Assembly (NCBI GenBank): GCA_025667525.1
Contig: CM046878.1
Location: forward strand, 512,438,274 to 512,502,273
DNA: 64,000 nt
From: Glebionis coronaria
Taxonomy: Eukaryota > Streptophyta > Magnoliopsida > Asterales > Asteraceae
Reading direction: 5' to 3'
Below the pieces are notes generated by a model. The model ran no database searches. It worked only from the letters and a program-made list of their open reading frames with translations, and had not been told where the DNA came from. Both the position numbers and the translations under genes were made by a program. Shown here piece after piece: positions 45,201-57,565 of this stretch (within the stretch, counting starts at the first letter, position 1; every line of letters begins with the position of its first letter).

Positions 45201-46038
45201 CTTATTTTACGATTTCTTCTCCAGATACTTGAGCTAGGAATAATTCACAACCTCTTTCGATATACTTACGAGCTTTAATGCACAAAAGATTTTTAGTTTG
45301 AAAATATTTTTCTCCCTTAGTGACCTCATCATCCTTGTCTTGAATTATGTGTCTCATAAGCTAATAAGCCATGTAGACAGCTTCACAAATAGCAAATGGC
45401 ATAGAAGAAGTCACATCACTACATATATTCTTTGTCAGCCCGTGAATATACTGCTTGACCTTGACAGTTTGGGTTCCACCATTCTTTGACATATAGGAGT
45501 CAACGCGTGGAAACGCTTGGTATATCCATCAATGTTAGTTCCCTTTAGTTTCAGGTTGTACAACACATTCTCCATCCTTTGGAGACACCCCGAGGAAAAA
45601 TTTCTAAGTCAATCGCTTCCTCACCTTAGTTCATGGTGTCCCATAAGCAACATCAATACTTATGGAAGCAAAGTCTGCCAATCCACCAAGTTAATACACG
45701 ACATTGGAGAGTAGCGATTGCAAATTGCACCTTATCCTCCTGATTATTGTCACTGATTCGAAAGACCGACGCCAACTTTTCAGAAACTGACACAATCCTT
45801 CATCATCTTTAGTCCTCTTAAAAGTCTATGGTTTGTACTTCATGAATGAAGTGTAGTTATAGCCTCTAATTTCGGGCACATTGGTTCCAGGAGCACCACC
45901 AACATTATTGGCTCCAGCTTCAGCTCCACCAGTTCCAGTTCTACCAGCTCCAACTCTGCCATTCATGTTGGCCATGAATTCAATTAAAGATACAACAACT
46001 TGTTCACTAATAACCTGGCGCATTCGTGCCTTAGTCAT
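45201..46038 (-). pseudogene. Gypsy C gag remnant
   Basis: A start at 46038 gives about 70 codons (a helical N-terminus with a Gly/Ala-rich linker, then YTSFMKYKP). The frame then breaks repeatedly, but gag-like words (QYIHGLTKNI, VTSSMPFAICEAV) can still be read down to about 45350. Confidence 0.65.
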
Positions 46039-47119
46039 AGCTTTCTTTGACGCATGATTCTAGTGTAACGCAAATCAAATCATAATGAGTATTCATTAAA
46101 TGGTTGTGTTATACCACATGAATTCTTAAAAGAGAAAAGCAAGGAAAGATAACAATAGAACGATGTAGAATTAGGAATCAAAAGATAGTCATTCCATTGA
46201 TCACAAACTAGTACAAGTTGCATTGTCAAGCATTATAGATTATCATCGTCTAATGCTATACAACTTAAAAGACTAGTCCTACTAACTAATGTCACAATTT
46301 AGTTTGTGATTTATGAAAGATACTACAATTGATAAACTAATCCACTAAGAGTTACTAGGTAATTTACGTGGCTAAGAAGGCTCCTCGGTCCCACTAGAAG
46401 AAGATTTATTTAGTGTCTTTCTGGGATGTTTGATATCCTCCTCAATTGGCGGTTTTAGAACAGCCCCAATACAACCATCCCACTATAATAGAATTAGAGG
46501 AACATGATCAAAGAATGAGTCGAGCAAACGAATTACGAGTCAATAAGAGTTTAATTGCGCGGATGCTATACGCGTAAGCCTACACATTTATAAATCAGTA
46601 TTTCCATGGATTGATCAAATCCATCCAAATAAGATTAGGAATAAGTGGTTCAACAATTTATAATTTCCTTGTTATGATATGGAATTCTATTTGGCATGTG
46701 AATACCATACCAATCAACCTCAATTCCTAACAACCAATAGTACACTATCAGAAAAACTTGTTTCTAAAAACAGTAGGATGTCAAAGATTAATGAAAATGG
46801 AGATTAAATTTACTAATCGAAATGAACGGATTGATAAATCAAGAATAAGAACCAAGGAATCAGAATCCTTGTGACCAATTAATATCATCGAGAATATTAA
46901 CCATTTCGTTGGGATCATGGATATCCACAACCTAGTTAGTCTCGGGAATAACAGGATTTACTTCGGGAATAACTTCAGCGTTAGCGTTAAAATGACTAGG
47001 GTGGCTTCGTGACAATCTACGTCATATAAATATCTCGTATAAGTATAAAATTATCATTTATAATTATATAAATGAAAACTTACCATGTAATTCACAAGTA
47101 CAAATAATCGATAAAGGTT

Positions 47120-47199
<80 letters not shown>
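46039..47199 (-). other. Gypsy C leader, left part, ending in an (AT)n tract
   Basis: No gene is visible. From 47124 an (AT)n microsatellite runs to the Helitron edge at 47200 and resumes at 53098 on its other side. Confidence 0.6.
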
Positions 47200-47202
<3 letters not shown>

Positions 47203-47332
47203 TACTATATATATATAAGGATAAATTAATTCCACGTCATGCTCACACATCCACCTCATTAATCCACCTAAGCACAATTAATATGAGATGGCAAGAATTA
47301 ATATGACATGGCACTCCAAACAAACATCTTCC

Positions 47333-47410
47333 TGCCACATCAGCACAATTCGTGTGACACATCATCCCACAACGTATGCCACATCATCACAAAGAGTGTG
47401 CCACCTAAGC
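47333..47410. repeat. 22-bp minisatellite near the Helitron 5' end
   Basis: Three full 22-bp units and a partial one start at 47333, 47355, 47377 and 47399, each of the form TGCCACATCATCACAA with a variable end. Confidence 0.8.
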
Positions 47411-47440
47411 ATGTCCATGGAATAATTTTTAAAAATATGT

Positions 47441-47512
47441 CTCGAGTGGGATTCGAACTCGAGTCTTTATGTTAGAAACACAATATCTTTACCACTATGC
47501 CAATTCCACATT
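47441..47512 (-). other. tRNA-like sequence (SINE head or tRNA relic)
   Basis: On the minus strand TGGCATAGTGG (plus 47492-47502) matches an A box and GAGTTCGAATCCC (plus 47448-47460) a B box, at tRNA spacing. The flanks do not pair as a normal acceptor stem, so I do not call a tRNA gene. The A box is identical to that at 10998. Confidence 0.45.
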
Positions 47513-50364
47513 TGTGTTAGGACTTTCTAAAACAAAGGTAATAAAAACCATTCACCATACCATCATTTAATGAAAAAACATAATAAAAATAAACAATTTT
47601 GGTTTTATAAATTAGGCAAGTATTTATTGTGGTTTAACATGTTTTTGGCTTATTTAAAATGTATTAAAATTTTAGAACTAATTATGGCAATTTTGATATG
47701 CTTTTAATCCTAAAATAAATTCACACATATTTATATGATTGTTTAGGATAAAAAAAATTAAATCATTATGATAATTTTGAATTCATTCATATGTATAAAA
47801 GGAATGTATACTAAATAGATTTTTGTAATAACTTTTCAAAACCAAAATACTAATAAGCTTGGAAATAAATTACCAATATTAACTATTTTTAATTCTCATG
47901 GAACAAAATACAAATTAATTCTCTTACCAAATATGAGTTTCTAAAATCACCTCAATTAATTTTGTTTTAAAACGCATCATATCAATATTTTTCTCAATTA
48001 TAACTCATTATATTCATTCAAACCATGCAATATTCGCATACAATCTTTCAACAAATCAAAATCACAGGAACACAAATGTCTAATCGTAAAAAAAAGAAAA
48101 AAAAAACTACGATCCACATTTTTAGGAGCAACTAGAGTGATGTGAATGAATCTTCCCAACCAACTTTGAAGGTGATTACATGTTCTTATACATAAAAGGT
48201 TTATTATTTTGATTAATTGAACTGAGTATTGATTAATTATAATCATTGTAATACGTTTTAAAAAAAATTAAATTATGATTTATGGTGGTTGTCTTTTGTT
48301 TGATTTTTAGGTATCCATCATTGTTCTATGTCTATTGCAAAAAATCAACCCGGTTTATAAATTCTATTTTATTTATAAATAATTTTGCCTTTTGTTTTAT
48401 ATAGTAGTTTTGTGAGCTGAAACTTTATTTTACTACAATAGCATGTGGGTTGACTTCATATGTGACAGCTTCTTCCGATTTATGTTTGCAGGTTTTGTCA
48501 ACATAATAGGCGTGCAACCTTTATATATAGTGTTCAGGATTGGATGAATTACCAAGGGGTGGATGATACACACAATAACATGTCTATTTCTGTGAACCGT
48601 TGTTCAGAATACTATAAAACATTTTTTTGGTATTTCGTTGATTTTTCTTTATTGAAAGAACTTGGTGGTAAGTTATGCGGATTTATAATGATATTTGCTA
48701 ATTTTATCATTATGTCCTAAATACTGGCTTGAAATCTACTTATTTATTGTGCCTAATGTCCATATTAGAAACCAACATAATTATGTTGATGATTTGTGAC
48801 AAGCATTTACTCGGTTATTTTGTTATGTTATGGATTGTTGAAAAGTATTAAATCGATCATTTGTTATTGTTTTAGATGGTCGACATCCCTGGCAGAATTT
48901 CAAAGTGAAACAAGAGGTTGAAATTGAAATTATCAGTCAGATCCAATGCTGGACCAAATCAGAATGAGTTGTAAGGTATACTACCACGGTATTTGTTTTA
49001 TTCTGCTCTTTTTATAAACATATGTTTGGATTTTAGATGATAGTGTTCTTATTTTAAACGTTTTTATAATGTTTGCGTATATCCTATGTTTCAATTCATT
49101 TATTTTTTCATAGTGTCTTACAAAAGAGTTTCTTTTTAACTTTATTATATAAAAATTTATGTTAATTATACACGTGCAGCAAGGAAACGACGCAAGAAGC
49201 ATACGGTGGATGCATATGGGCTGTTTAGATTATGATGAATGATTAAGTGATATATCAGGTATTGAAATATGAAACAACATGGATTACCATCATTTCAACT
49301 ATCGATACGGTATGTGGTTCTTTGATTGGTGTCCTTTTCCTTCGCTATAGACACTCCTAAAAGTAATTATCTCTGTTATGTTTGTATAGAATCATTTAGC
49401 CACCCTATTGATATATTTGATAAAAAAATTCAGGGTGAGAATGTACTCAATTAGGGATGCTTAAAAATATATACGTACGATGCCTTTAATCAGTTCTAAC
49501 CGAAGTGATGGCCAAGAACTATAGATTGGTATTTGTTAACCTACTTACTTTTTGTTTTAGTTTAATGAAACATATTCATGTTACGAATTCCAATATAAAA
49601 AATCAAAGTTGTGTTTTTTATGCAATTACGATAATCTTATGACATAATATTGATTGGTTTTTGTCACTTGAATTTGAATCACAAGAATGAAAGGGTGGTT
49701 TTCATGAGGTGCACGGTGATTTATGGCCCGCGAGATATGAAGCAACAAGAGGCTAAGAAAATGGTTATATGTTACTGCTGCAAAAATACGATAGTTCGAT
49801 ACGACTATTAGTGGAATTTATAAGGTTTGGTTCTCAGTTTATATTGCTTTGCATTACACGCTTATTATGTACTAATTGTTTTTAACATTTTGGTAATTGA
49901 AGGTGTCCGTGAAAGTTTTTTTGAATTAACATATGTGCAAATCGAAATCCCGCCTGCTTAGGGAACTACAAATTAAGCTATGAGATTTTGATTCCACTAT
50001 AACCGATTCAACAACTGATCTTCATCATACTGAAATAAAAGGTAATCAACCTTGAACATGAAATGGTTTTTGAATATGTCACTTGGTTCTAATAGGTTTT
50101 AGGATGATCATGCTACAAGACGTGATCATGAACAGGAGGCTCCTACTTTTAACTTACCCGTAGATTATACTTTCCAAAATAAACATGGATTTGTTCCTTT
50201 CATTTAAAAAATCCTACATATTAAAATCCCATCAATCAAATGCTGAAATCACAATTTATGCGTTTAGGTGATTTTTTTTTACTTTTCCATTTTCTTGAGA
50301 ATTATGACGTTTATCATTTTAGAAGGTTTGATCTAAGTAGTTCTTTTGTTGAACTGCATCGCAG
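47513..50364 (+). other. Helitron interior, no recognised gene
   Basis: AT-rich with exon-like GC-richer islands (about 48490-48560, 48870-48980, 49180-49230 and 49690-49800) bounded by possible AG and GT sites. Their short translations did not match a family I know. Confidence 0.4.
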
Positions 50365-50474
50365 ACAAATCTGTTGAAGTCATCCATTTTAGTTATTGGA
50401 GCTGGAGGCTTAGAATCACCTACTTTGTTAAATCTAGCTGCTTGTGATGTAGTTGAGGTATCTGCTTATATAAT
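50365..50474 (+). pseudogene. Captured exon resembling MOCS3/CNX5 (ThiF/MoeB ATP-binding region)
   Basis: Preceded by GCAG and followed by GTAAGT. The frame reads TNLLKSSILVIGAGGLESP, then TLLNLAACDVVEV. This closely follows the start of the adenylylating domain of MOCS3/Uba4/CNX5 proteins (LLKSSVLVVGAGGLGSP, ALLYLAACGVG), the E1-like enzyme that activates the MoCo/thiolation sulfur carrier. The Rossmann loop GGLGS has become GGLES, and a short piece between LAAC and DVVE is missing. I found no convincing neighbouring exons, so it is a dead fragment carried by the Helitron. Confidence 0.55.
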
Positions 50475-51341
50475 GTAAGTTGCTAATTTTCCCGTCTTTT
50501 AATTTATTGGCAAATAATACTAGAATAATCGATTAATGTATTTTGTTCTTCTTAGTAAACTCATATTAGACATGGCGCATGAGTGTTACTGAAAAGTAAA
50601 ATTTTCTTATAGCTCCTGCCTTCACTTGCTTCACTTGCTAATATCATTCATGTGGCTATCCAGGTTTTTGGTGTACGATCTGTTCAAATACTACACAAGA
50701 GACTTTATTATACATTTTTCCATGTTATATCCTTTATACATCTTTGTTTTTCTTCCAAATGTAATCACGTAGTTGGATTTGAATTGAAGTCATTTTATTG
50801 TTTTAAATAGGACTATTTGGGTACTGCCTCAATGGATAACTTTTAACTTGCTCTGTAGTTTGGGATATTGGTTACGACTCAGTGAAACGACAAATGACAA
50901 CAAAGGTATCATTTGCTATCTGATTTTTGTTAGCTTGATCTCAAATTTTTTTAATTCAAGTGTCTTCATGTTTTTCTTTTTAGGTTTCATTCTCACAAAT
51001 AGGATAGCAATGACCATTAATGAAAAAAAATTGGACCCATATTGTGCGTTAACCAGTAGCACAAGTGAAAGGTAACACTTTTTTTGATCTATTAATTCAG
51101 ACCCAAGAGTTGAGTAGTCTGGCTATCAAGTAATTTATCAATTTTAAATGTGTGAATACTTTAGTAAACTAATTACAAGCCCTATTCTGATGTTTAATTT
51201 AGACACATGGGATGGGAGTAGGCGGGGTTCCATGAACAAGTATAGCATATGCTTTGAGGCGTCACGTTCACGAGGAAGGCTTTATAGGGTTGTTGATGTT
51301 TGCTTCATCATAATATTACCCTTTTAAAATGCACTCTTTTT
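50475..51341 (+). other. Helitron interior, possible exon relics
   Basis: Short exon-like pieces (about 50850-50905, 51000-51072 and 51205-51300) are flanked by plausible splice sites but belong to no family I can name. Confidence 0.35.
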
Positions 51342-51858
51342 AATTATGTACTTTGTAATAGTGGATACCTTATTAAGTTTTATTTCTTCTTATCGGACAA
51401 CCATTGATTTATTTTTTTATTCACTCTATTATAATTTTACATTGTTCTTAATTCGCTAAGCGTTACTTTAATTTTTTCATTGATACTCAAAAAACGTGCC
51501 CATCCATCGGATATTTCAGAGTTTACAATAAAGGTTTGAAGGTTTTATGATGTGATAGGGATGGTAATTATGCCAATTCAATGATCAAAGTTGTTTACAA
51601 AGAAGCTTTACATCGAATTTGATCTAAAACTCTATATACCAATATATTGCACTCACATATGATGTATTTCCTTTTATTGGATTAGTACTCACGTATTTTA
51701 TAGCTGTTTATTATGTCTTAAGGTATTATTGATTTGTTTGATAATACTTATTCAATTAAATATACTTAAAAACTTTTCGCGTTTCATAAATAAATACATA
51801 GTTTATTTCAATTAAAATTATAAAGCACGCCCGTTCATCGGACGGGCTTTGCAACTAC
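51342..51858 (+). repeat. Helitron 3' terminal region, internal copy
   Basis: Colinear with 52579-53097. It ends in a perfect 6-bp hairpin GCCCGT/ACGGGC (51829-51834/51842-51847) and CTTTGCAACTAC, where CTAG would be expected. A half hairpin (GTGCCCATCCATCGGAT, about 51496-51512) lies upstream. Confidence 0.85.
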
Positions 51859-52125
51859 GGAAAAGCAATTGTAAGTATGTCAAATTTGATGCACATATTA
51901 CATACTTAAATAATTTTTAGATATAAATGGTACATATATCTAAAGTACGTGGACATCCAAAGAAACTTTATATCCACACACGTAATACACAAGTCTATCT
52001 ATTTATGTATTTTTTTATGTTTCGTGTTTTATGTACTTCTTACTAACGATTCATCTTATTACTAGCAACAAAACTAACCAGACAAAGTACAGCTATGGAT
52101 AAAGGTATACAAAACAAGTATTAGT

Positions 52126-52330
52126 GATGCACACACAGATGACGAAGCAAATTCAGAAAGTTAATGTGATGAAGAAACAGACGACGAAGCCAATTCGTTG
52201 GACGACTTCATTGATGACGCAGATGCTGATTCTGAAGATACATAATATACTACTAAAGACTATGTTATTGGTGATGATTCTACTGATTCCGAAGATAGTG
52301 ATTATGTTTAGATTTTGGATACTGATTTAT
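52126..52330 (+). pseudogene. Acidic coding relic with a TDDEANS repeat
   Basis: One frame reads two TDDEANS units (52135-52155 and 52177-52197), then DDFIDDADADSEDT and GDDSTDSEDSDYV, broken by three TAA/TAG stops. It looks like the acidic tail of a nuclear protein, but the parent gene is not identifiable. Confidence 0.45.
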
Positions 52331-52578
52331 AATAAATTGTTTTTTGTTTAATAACATACATCTTTAAATCACGATTTCAAAACGCGATTTCAAAACGCGG
52401 TTTCAAAACACCAAATTTCAAAACGCGATTTTAATTGTTATTTGATACTGTTTTTTTTATTTTTAAACAATCTTTATCCATTGCTTAGGTTATCACTTTT
52501 GTTTAAAATTACGTTATTTTTAAAAACTATTTAATTTGAAAAAATGAATACAACGTTTTAAAAATACTACTACTTGCA

Positions 52579-53097
52579 AATTATGTACTTTGTAATTGTG
52601 GATACCTTATTAAGTTTTATTTCCTATTATCGGATAACTATTTTTTATTCACTTTACTATAATTTTATAGTGTTCTTAATTCACTAAGTGTTACTTTAAC
52701 TTTTTTAATGATACTCAAAAAGCGCGCCCGTCCATCGGATATTTTAGAGTTTACAAGAAAGGTTTGAAGGTTTTATGCTGTGATAGGGATGGTAATTATG
52801 CCAATTCCACGGACAACGTTGTTTACAAAAAAGATTTACATCGAATTTGATCTAAAACTCTATATACTAATAAATTGAATATACTTTGACATACGATGCA
52901 TTTCTTTTATCAGATTAGTACTCATGTATTTTATTATAGTTGTTTATTTTGTCTTAAGGTATTATTACTGATTTATTTTATAATATATATTCAATTAAAT
53001 ATACTTAATAACTGTACGTGTTTGATTAATAAATACATAGTTGATTCCAATTAAAATTATAAAGCATGACCGTCCATTGAACGGGCTTTACAACCAG
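52579..53097 (+). repeat. Helitron 3' terminal region, terminal copy
   Basis: Second copy of the terminal region, ending CAACCAG at 53097. It contains the half hairpin GCGCGCCCGTCCATCGGAT (about 52722-52740) at the same relative place as in the internal copy. Confidence 0.85.
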
Positions 53098-53261
53098 TAT
53101 ATATATATATAATCCCATATAAATATATATATAAATACTCTCATTCTCGTCCATTGGCAACTTGGAAATTTCGCTTGCAACTGTTATAGTCAAAAGATTT
53201 CAAAAATTCATTTTTTTGGAAAATCTTTTTGTTCTCTATAACTTTAGCTTTGGTACCAATC
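53098..53261 (-). other. Gypsy C leader, right part, with primer-binding site
   Basis: Continues the (AT)n tract interrupted by the Helitron. The primer site TGGTACCAAAGC (plus 53247-53258) lies 3 nt from the LTR start at 53262. Confidence 0.65.
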
Positions 53262-54597
53262 TGTAACACCCCTAATTTCGGTTCATTTCAGCAGAAGGGT
53301 CTTTGGGTGTTTGATAGTAGTATGAATATACGCTCTTAGGAAAAAGACGTATAATGTGCAAGTATTAAACTCACGTTTTAGGAAAAATTCAAAATCGAAT
53401 AAATGCGAGTTCGTACTCGAAGGAGGTGTATGTGTTGTGCCAATAATATAAAAATCAAGTTTGGATTAGTGATCGTTTTTTGTTGAGAAAGATTGAAAAA
53501 ATAAGACGAATTACGCTAAAAATTACAATGTGACGGTAAAAACGTAAAATCGTAAAATCGTAAAACTCGACGAAAATTGGAAGTACTCTAAAAATCACCA
53601 AAATTTTAATTTAAGTTCTAAAAAATGTAAATAAAGCAAAAATGAAAACCAAAATTTGCAAAAGTTTTTTAGTTTAATAGAAAACCTAAAAATAAATAAA
53701 TTAACAAAAAGTCAAAATTCAAATTTTAATGATTGTAAACCTAGATTATATTAAATAATGACTAAATTTTTTTTTCTAAAATTTAAAAGTACTGTTTACC
53801 TTTTTTAATCTAATTTCTAAAATTTAAAATGAAAATAATAATAAAAAATTAATTAATAAAGTTAAAAAATTAATTTTACTTTCAAAAAATACTAGACTGA
53901 AAAACAAGCTTAAGAAAAATGGAAAAGAAGAAAAGTGAAAAACGAATAAGCTGATGAGCAGCTTTTTATGTTCGAAAATAATAAAATAAGCTAAAGCGAT
54001 AATCCCTTATATATTAAACCAACCCAACTCTTACTAGTAAGACCCTAAGGCGTACTGGTAAGAGTGAGTGTGTGTGAGGGGGGGGGGGGGGGAGGCGCAA
54101 GTTCGAGTCCTAGCTTCTTCTCTTTTTGTTAACTATTTTTTTTTATTTTTCTTGTTGTAAGCTGATGAACAGTGACTAACTATACTCAAAACACTAACAA
54201 AATTCCAAGTTTAACACGATTTTAGCCAATTTGAAGCTCAAAAGTGCACATATTTCACCTTTTGTTTTACTTTCTTTGTTCTTGTTGTTGGGGAATTATG
54301 GATGCCCGGCTAAGGGAGTTTGGTTATGCTTGGGCAACAAACGACACCCTCACTTGCTTTTGCAAGTGAGGTGTCAAACACCACACAAAATGAAATCAAA
54401 TTCAACTCAATATCAAACTGAAAAAGAAGCTAGACGACTGTGGGTATTTGTTGGTCAAACAGTGGCTATAAGCTAATTTGTTTACCACCCAAATTTCATA
54501 ACACTTAACTAAATACCTAATCCTACCTCTATACAAGGTGTGCACCAAAAAGCAAACGCCAAAACACCTCAATTTCCCAAAAATCACATACTGTTAC
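53262..54597 (-). repeat. Right LTR start of gypsy C or a relative, cut by LARD-B
   Basis: Begins TGTAACACCCCTAATTTCGG and matches the left LTR start for about 70 bp (TTTCAGCAGAAGGGT, TTTGGGTG), then diverges. No gene. A tRNA-like stretch lies at 54043-54115. LARD-B begins at 54598. Confidence 0.5.
54043..54115 (+). other. tRNA-like sequence with expanded G-tract
   Basis: AAGGCGTACTGGTAAGAG (weak A box) and AAGTTCGAGTCC (B box, 54099-54110) are separated by (TG)n and a G13-14 run. It resembles a SINE head or a tRNA relic; the G-run would disrupt any tRNA fold. Confidence 0.35.
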
Positions 54598-57565
54598 TGT
54601 AACACCCCATTTAGATAAATGGACCGTTACAGGATAATTATGGCGTGACATCAAAGCATACAAGGTAAATGTCCTAAAACATTATATGACCATAGGGATA
54701 ACCGGAATCAAACATCAGCTCCCAAACATAAAATCATAAACAAAGCATAAAGTAAATGTAATGAAAAAGGAATAGAAACATAAAATAGCTCCCATCCTAT
54801 GCACACCCTCTCCATGCTCTTGCTTGACCTTGAGTACGTGTCATTTGAGAACATGAAAAGAGAAAACAGCAGAGCGATACGCTTAGTGTACGGATATATG
54901 ACATAATATGGAATAGCATAAACATAAGTAAAGACTGAAATTAAACATGACAATGAAAGTGCAGCGAAATAATGTAAGTCCTGGAAACCTGGTGACATGT
55001 AATAAACTGGTTTATTCTGAAAAAGTCTCATGTTCATGTTAATACTAAAAGTCTGTTGTTTAATCATGAAAACTGTTATTTAAATGCCAAAGAGCTCATA
55101 TAGGTCATGAAATATATCAACGTGCATGAATACATAGAGGGGTGACCTCGTCATGTAGTTAGAGAGGATTACTCTAACTATAATAGTCTGGGTAGGATGG
55201 ATCAACTCCTTGTGAAGGATGCAAGGCACACACCACATTCACTAGGAAAATAATATCTGAAACATGTAACTAGGATGCACCCATACGGCCCACATGATAA
55301 TATAAATAAATGGCCAAAACTATAAAGGGACGCTGCAAGACATCACTCTCACCGCAGAAGAGTCATAACACCGGTGCCTCCAATGTTATGGTTATGGAAC
55401 CCCCATAACTAGGTGAAACTGGCATGAATGTATATAGCTCAATAAATTAAAATAAACCTAACATTCCCTGACGTGTTTAAGACACATGACTACAAGGAAA
55501 ACAGATGGCTGCAAACAGGAAAATCTAATCAAGCATGCAAAGGGAATTGTCCATACTGAAGGACGGAATATCCGTACCTTGTGTCCAGTACTGTGAACGA
55601 AGAGAACACGAAGAATCCTATCCTGACTCCACAAGTGCTACATAATAAATAGGGACGTGTATGAGTTGTCTGATTGACTTATACTTAACAAATTATTAGT
55701 TTACTGGACGTGTTATTACCTGTTTACTTGTTACTGTCTTATTTTAAGTGTTATGGACTTATTTTACTGATTCATGTTTAATCCTGTTTTTTATTAATGT
55801 TTCATGTTTTATGATTAATGTAATTCATGTTTCTATGTGCTAGAGTACTTGTCGTAACATAATGCGTAACTTTCTAAAAATAGCAGGTTTCTATATATAG
55901 TAAATTTCCAAAAATAGAATGTTTTCATAATTAGCATGTTTCTATAAATAGCATGTTACCATAATTAATATGTTACCATAAATAATAATAGGCTTATTAT
56001 ATAATAAAATGACATAACATATAGTTTTAATAAGCTTATAATATGTCTTGTATAATTATATTGTAAAGTTTAATAATAAATAAATACTTAAGCTTAACTT
56101 ATAATTATTAATAAATAATAACATTACATGATATCATAAGTATTTATTAATTAATAATAATCCATGATTTAATAAGTAAACTTTACCTTAAAAGGATATA
56201 AATTAATTAAACTAAGTTTTAATTAATTAATTGCACATGAATACTTAAATTAACAACTATTTACTAATAAGTTTTATTTAAATAACATGAACATAATTAA
56301 ACCATGGTTTTTATTTAAATAATCTATATCCTAAGTCATGTAATTTAATTAATTTAATTAACATGTTTTGTAATTAAACTAATAAATTAGAATAAAATAC
56401 ATGTTTTCTTAGCTTAGCCAAACATACCATTACTTGTTCTTAAACCCAAAACCAAACAGCCCCTTTTTGTCCAATATACAAGTTTTACTAATACTGTCCG
56501 ATATCAACAATCCTTGTTCTGTCCGATATATAAATTTACTAGTTCTGTCCAACAAAATAACCCTAGTGTTGTCCGATATACTCCCAGACCAAACCCTTGT
56601 TTCCTGCTGTTTGGCTATGGCTACCCATTGGTTCCTTAACCCTTCCTGCTGACTGTTATTTCTACCTACCGTCTTGTATATCATAACCACCGAGACCATA
56701 GGGCCTCGGTTTCCACCGATATTAAACCATATGTCGCTGCTGGGGGTTTGGGGTTGCTACTGCTTGACTAAAAACCAAGCCGACACCCCAAAAGGGTTGC
56801 GGCTGGTGGAATAATGTCACCACCAAGACCCCCATGGTCTCGGTTTGTGTGTTAAACCCCACGAATCACATCACAACCCTGACCCCATGTTTAATTATTA
56901 AACCTAGCATGTTTGTACCCACTGTTTTAATGATTCTATAATATTAATCGTGATTACATAATCAAGATTTAGGATTAGGAGAGTACCTTTTTTGCGTATA
57001 TAGGGTTTAGGATATACAACATGAACACAAACCTTTTCCTTGAATTGAAAGCCACGAGTTTCCTTGTCTATGTTATTGAAAGTGACGGCAGTAAAAGAAC
57101 CAAAAACAAATAACGATCGATTATGTTGTGGCTTGTTTTTAGGGTTTTGTGATATTCTACTTAATATAAACATACTCCTTCCGTGTTTTAATATTTCAGT
57201 CGGCCTAGGCTTCCCTTATGGGCCTTGAGCCCATTCCTTCTTGTTGGTCTTTACACAAACCGCCAGCCCATATTATTACATACACCAAACTTTTATTTTT
57301 GTGCCTTGTTAAACCTTACGCGTGTTCGAGATCTTCAATGTCGGGTATTATTTCTTGGTAAGTGATATACATGTTCTACGTAAATATATATAGTACATTA
57401 AAGTTAATAATAAAATGTGTAATTACTTGTCGTGTTTATTTAATATACGTAACTATCGTGTTAAATGTTCGTATCGCGTGTCGTATATTAATAAGTCGTA
57501 ACGTTTTAAATTTATACGTAATTTCATGTAAGTAATGTTCTAGGGATTTTAAAGCGGGTTTTACA
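54598..57565 (-). repeat. LARD-B left LTR (3' LTR), complete
   Basis: 2968 bp, TGTAACACCCC...GGGTTTTACA. It contains a GAGGGGTGACCTC motif at about 55137 and long AT-rich tracts. Its single GGGTTTTACA terminus contrasts with the doubled terminus of LARD-A. Confidence 0.88.

Larger units (their letters stand above)
47200..53097 (+). mobile_element. Helitron (non-autonomous), inserted in an (AT)n tract
   Basis: The 5' end TCTTACTATATATATATAAGG (from 47200) is of the plant Helitron type. The 3' end has a GC-rich hairpin (about 53067-53086) then TTTACAACCAG, the canonical CTAG having become CCAG. It sits between A and T with (AT)n on both sides and no target duplication, as Helitrons do. I recognise no Rep/helicase protein. 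The 3' terminal region is duplicated (51342-51858 and 52579-53097). Inside are a tRNA-like segment, a minisatellite and a probable captured gene fragment. Confidence 0.75.
33329..54597 (-). mobile_element. Ty3/gypsy element C (chromovirus-like), nested host of D and the Helitron
   Basis: Left LTR 33329-36399, then interior 43228-47199 plus 53098-53261, then a right LTR start at 53262. Element D (36401-43222) and a Helitron (47200-53097) are later insertions. The interior has gag, reverse transcriptase/RNase H and an integrase tail on the minus strand, with primer site TGGTACCAAAGC (plus 53247-53258) beside the right LTR. Most of integrase is deleted, and gag and pol carry stops and frameshifts. 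Only about the first 70 bp of the two LTRs match convincingly, so the right LTR may be heavily rearranged or belong to a related element. Confidence 0.7.

Noticed and set aside
47092..47277. ORF of alternating Ile-Tyr residues
   Set aside because: Translation of the (AT)n microsatellite.
51342..51858. True 3' end of the Helitron at 51858
   Set aside because: The (AT)n host tract resumes only at 53098, after the second terminal copy, so 53097 is the better end.
54043..54115. Functional tRNA gene
   Set aside because: A and B boxes are present but the G-run and lack of a closing acceptor stem exclude a normal tRNA.
54231..54476. 81-codon ORF with a hydrophobic start resembling a signal peptide
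   Set aside because: Inside LTR-like sequence next to a transposon boundary, with no cysteine pattern or known family; no evidence for a secreted peptide gene.
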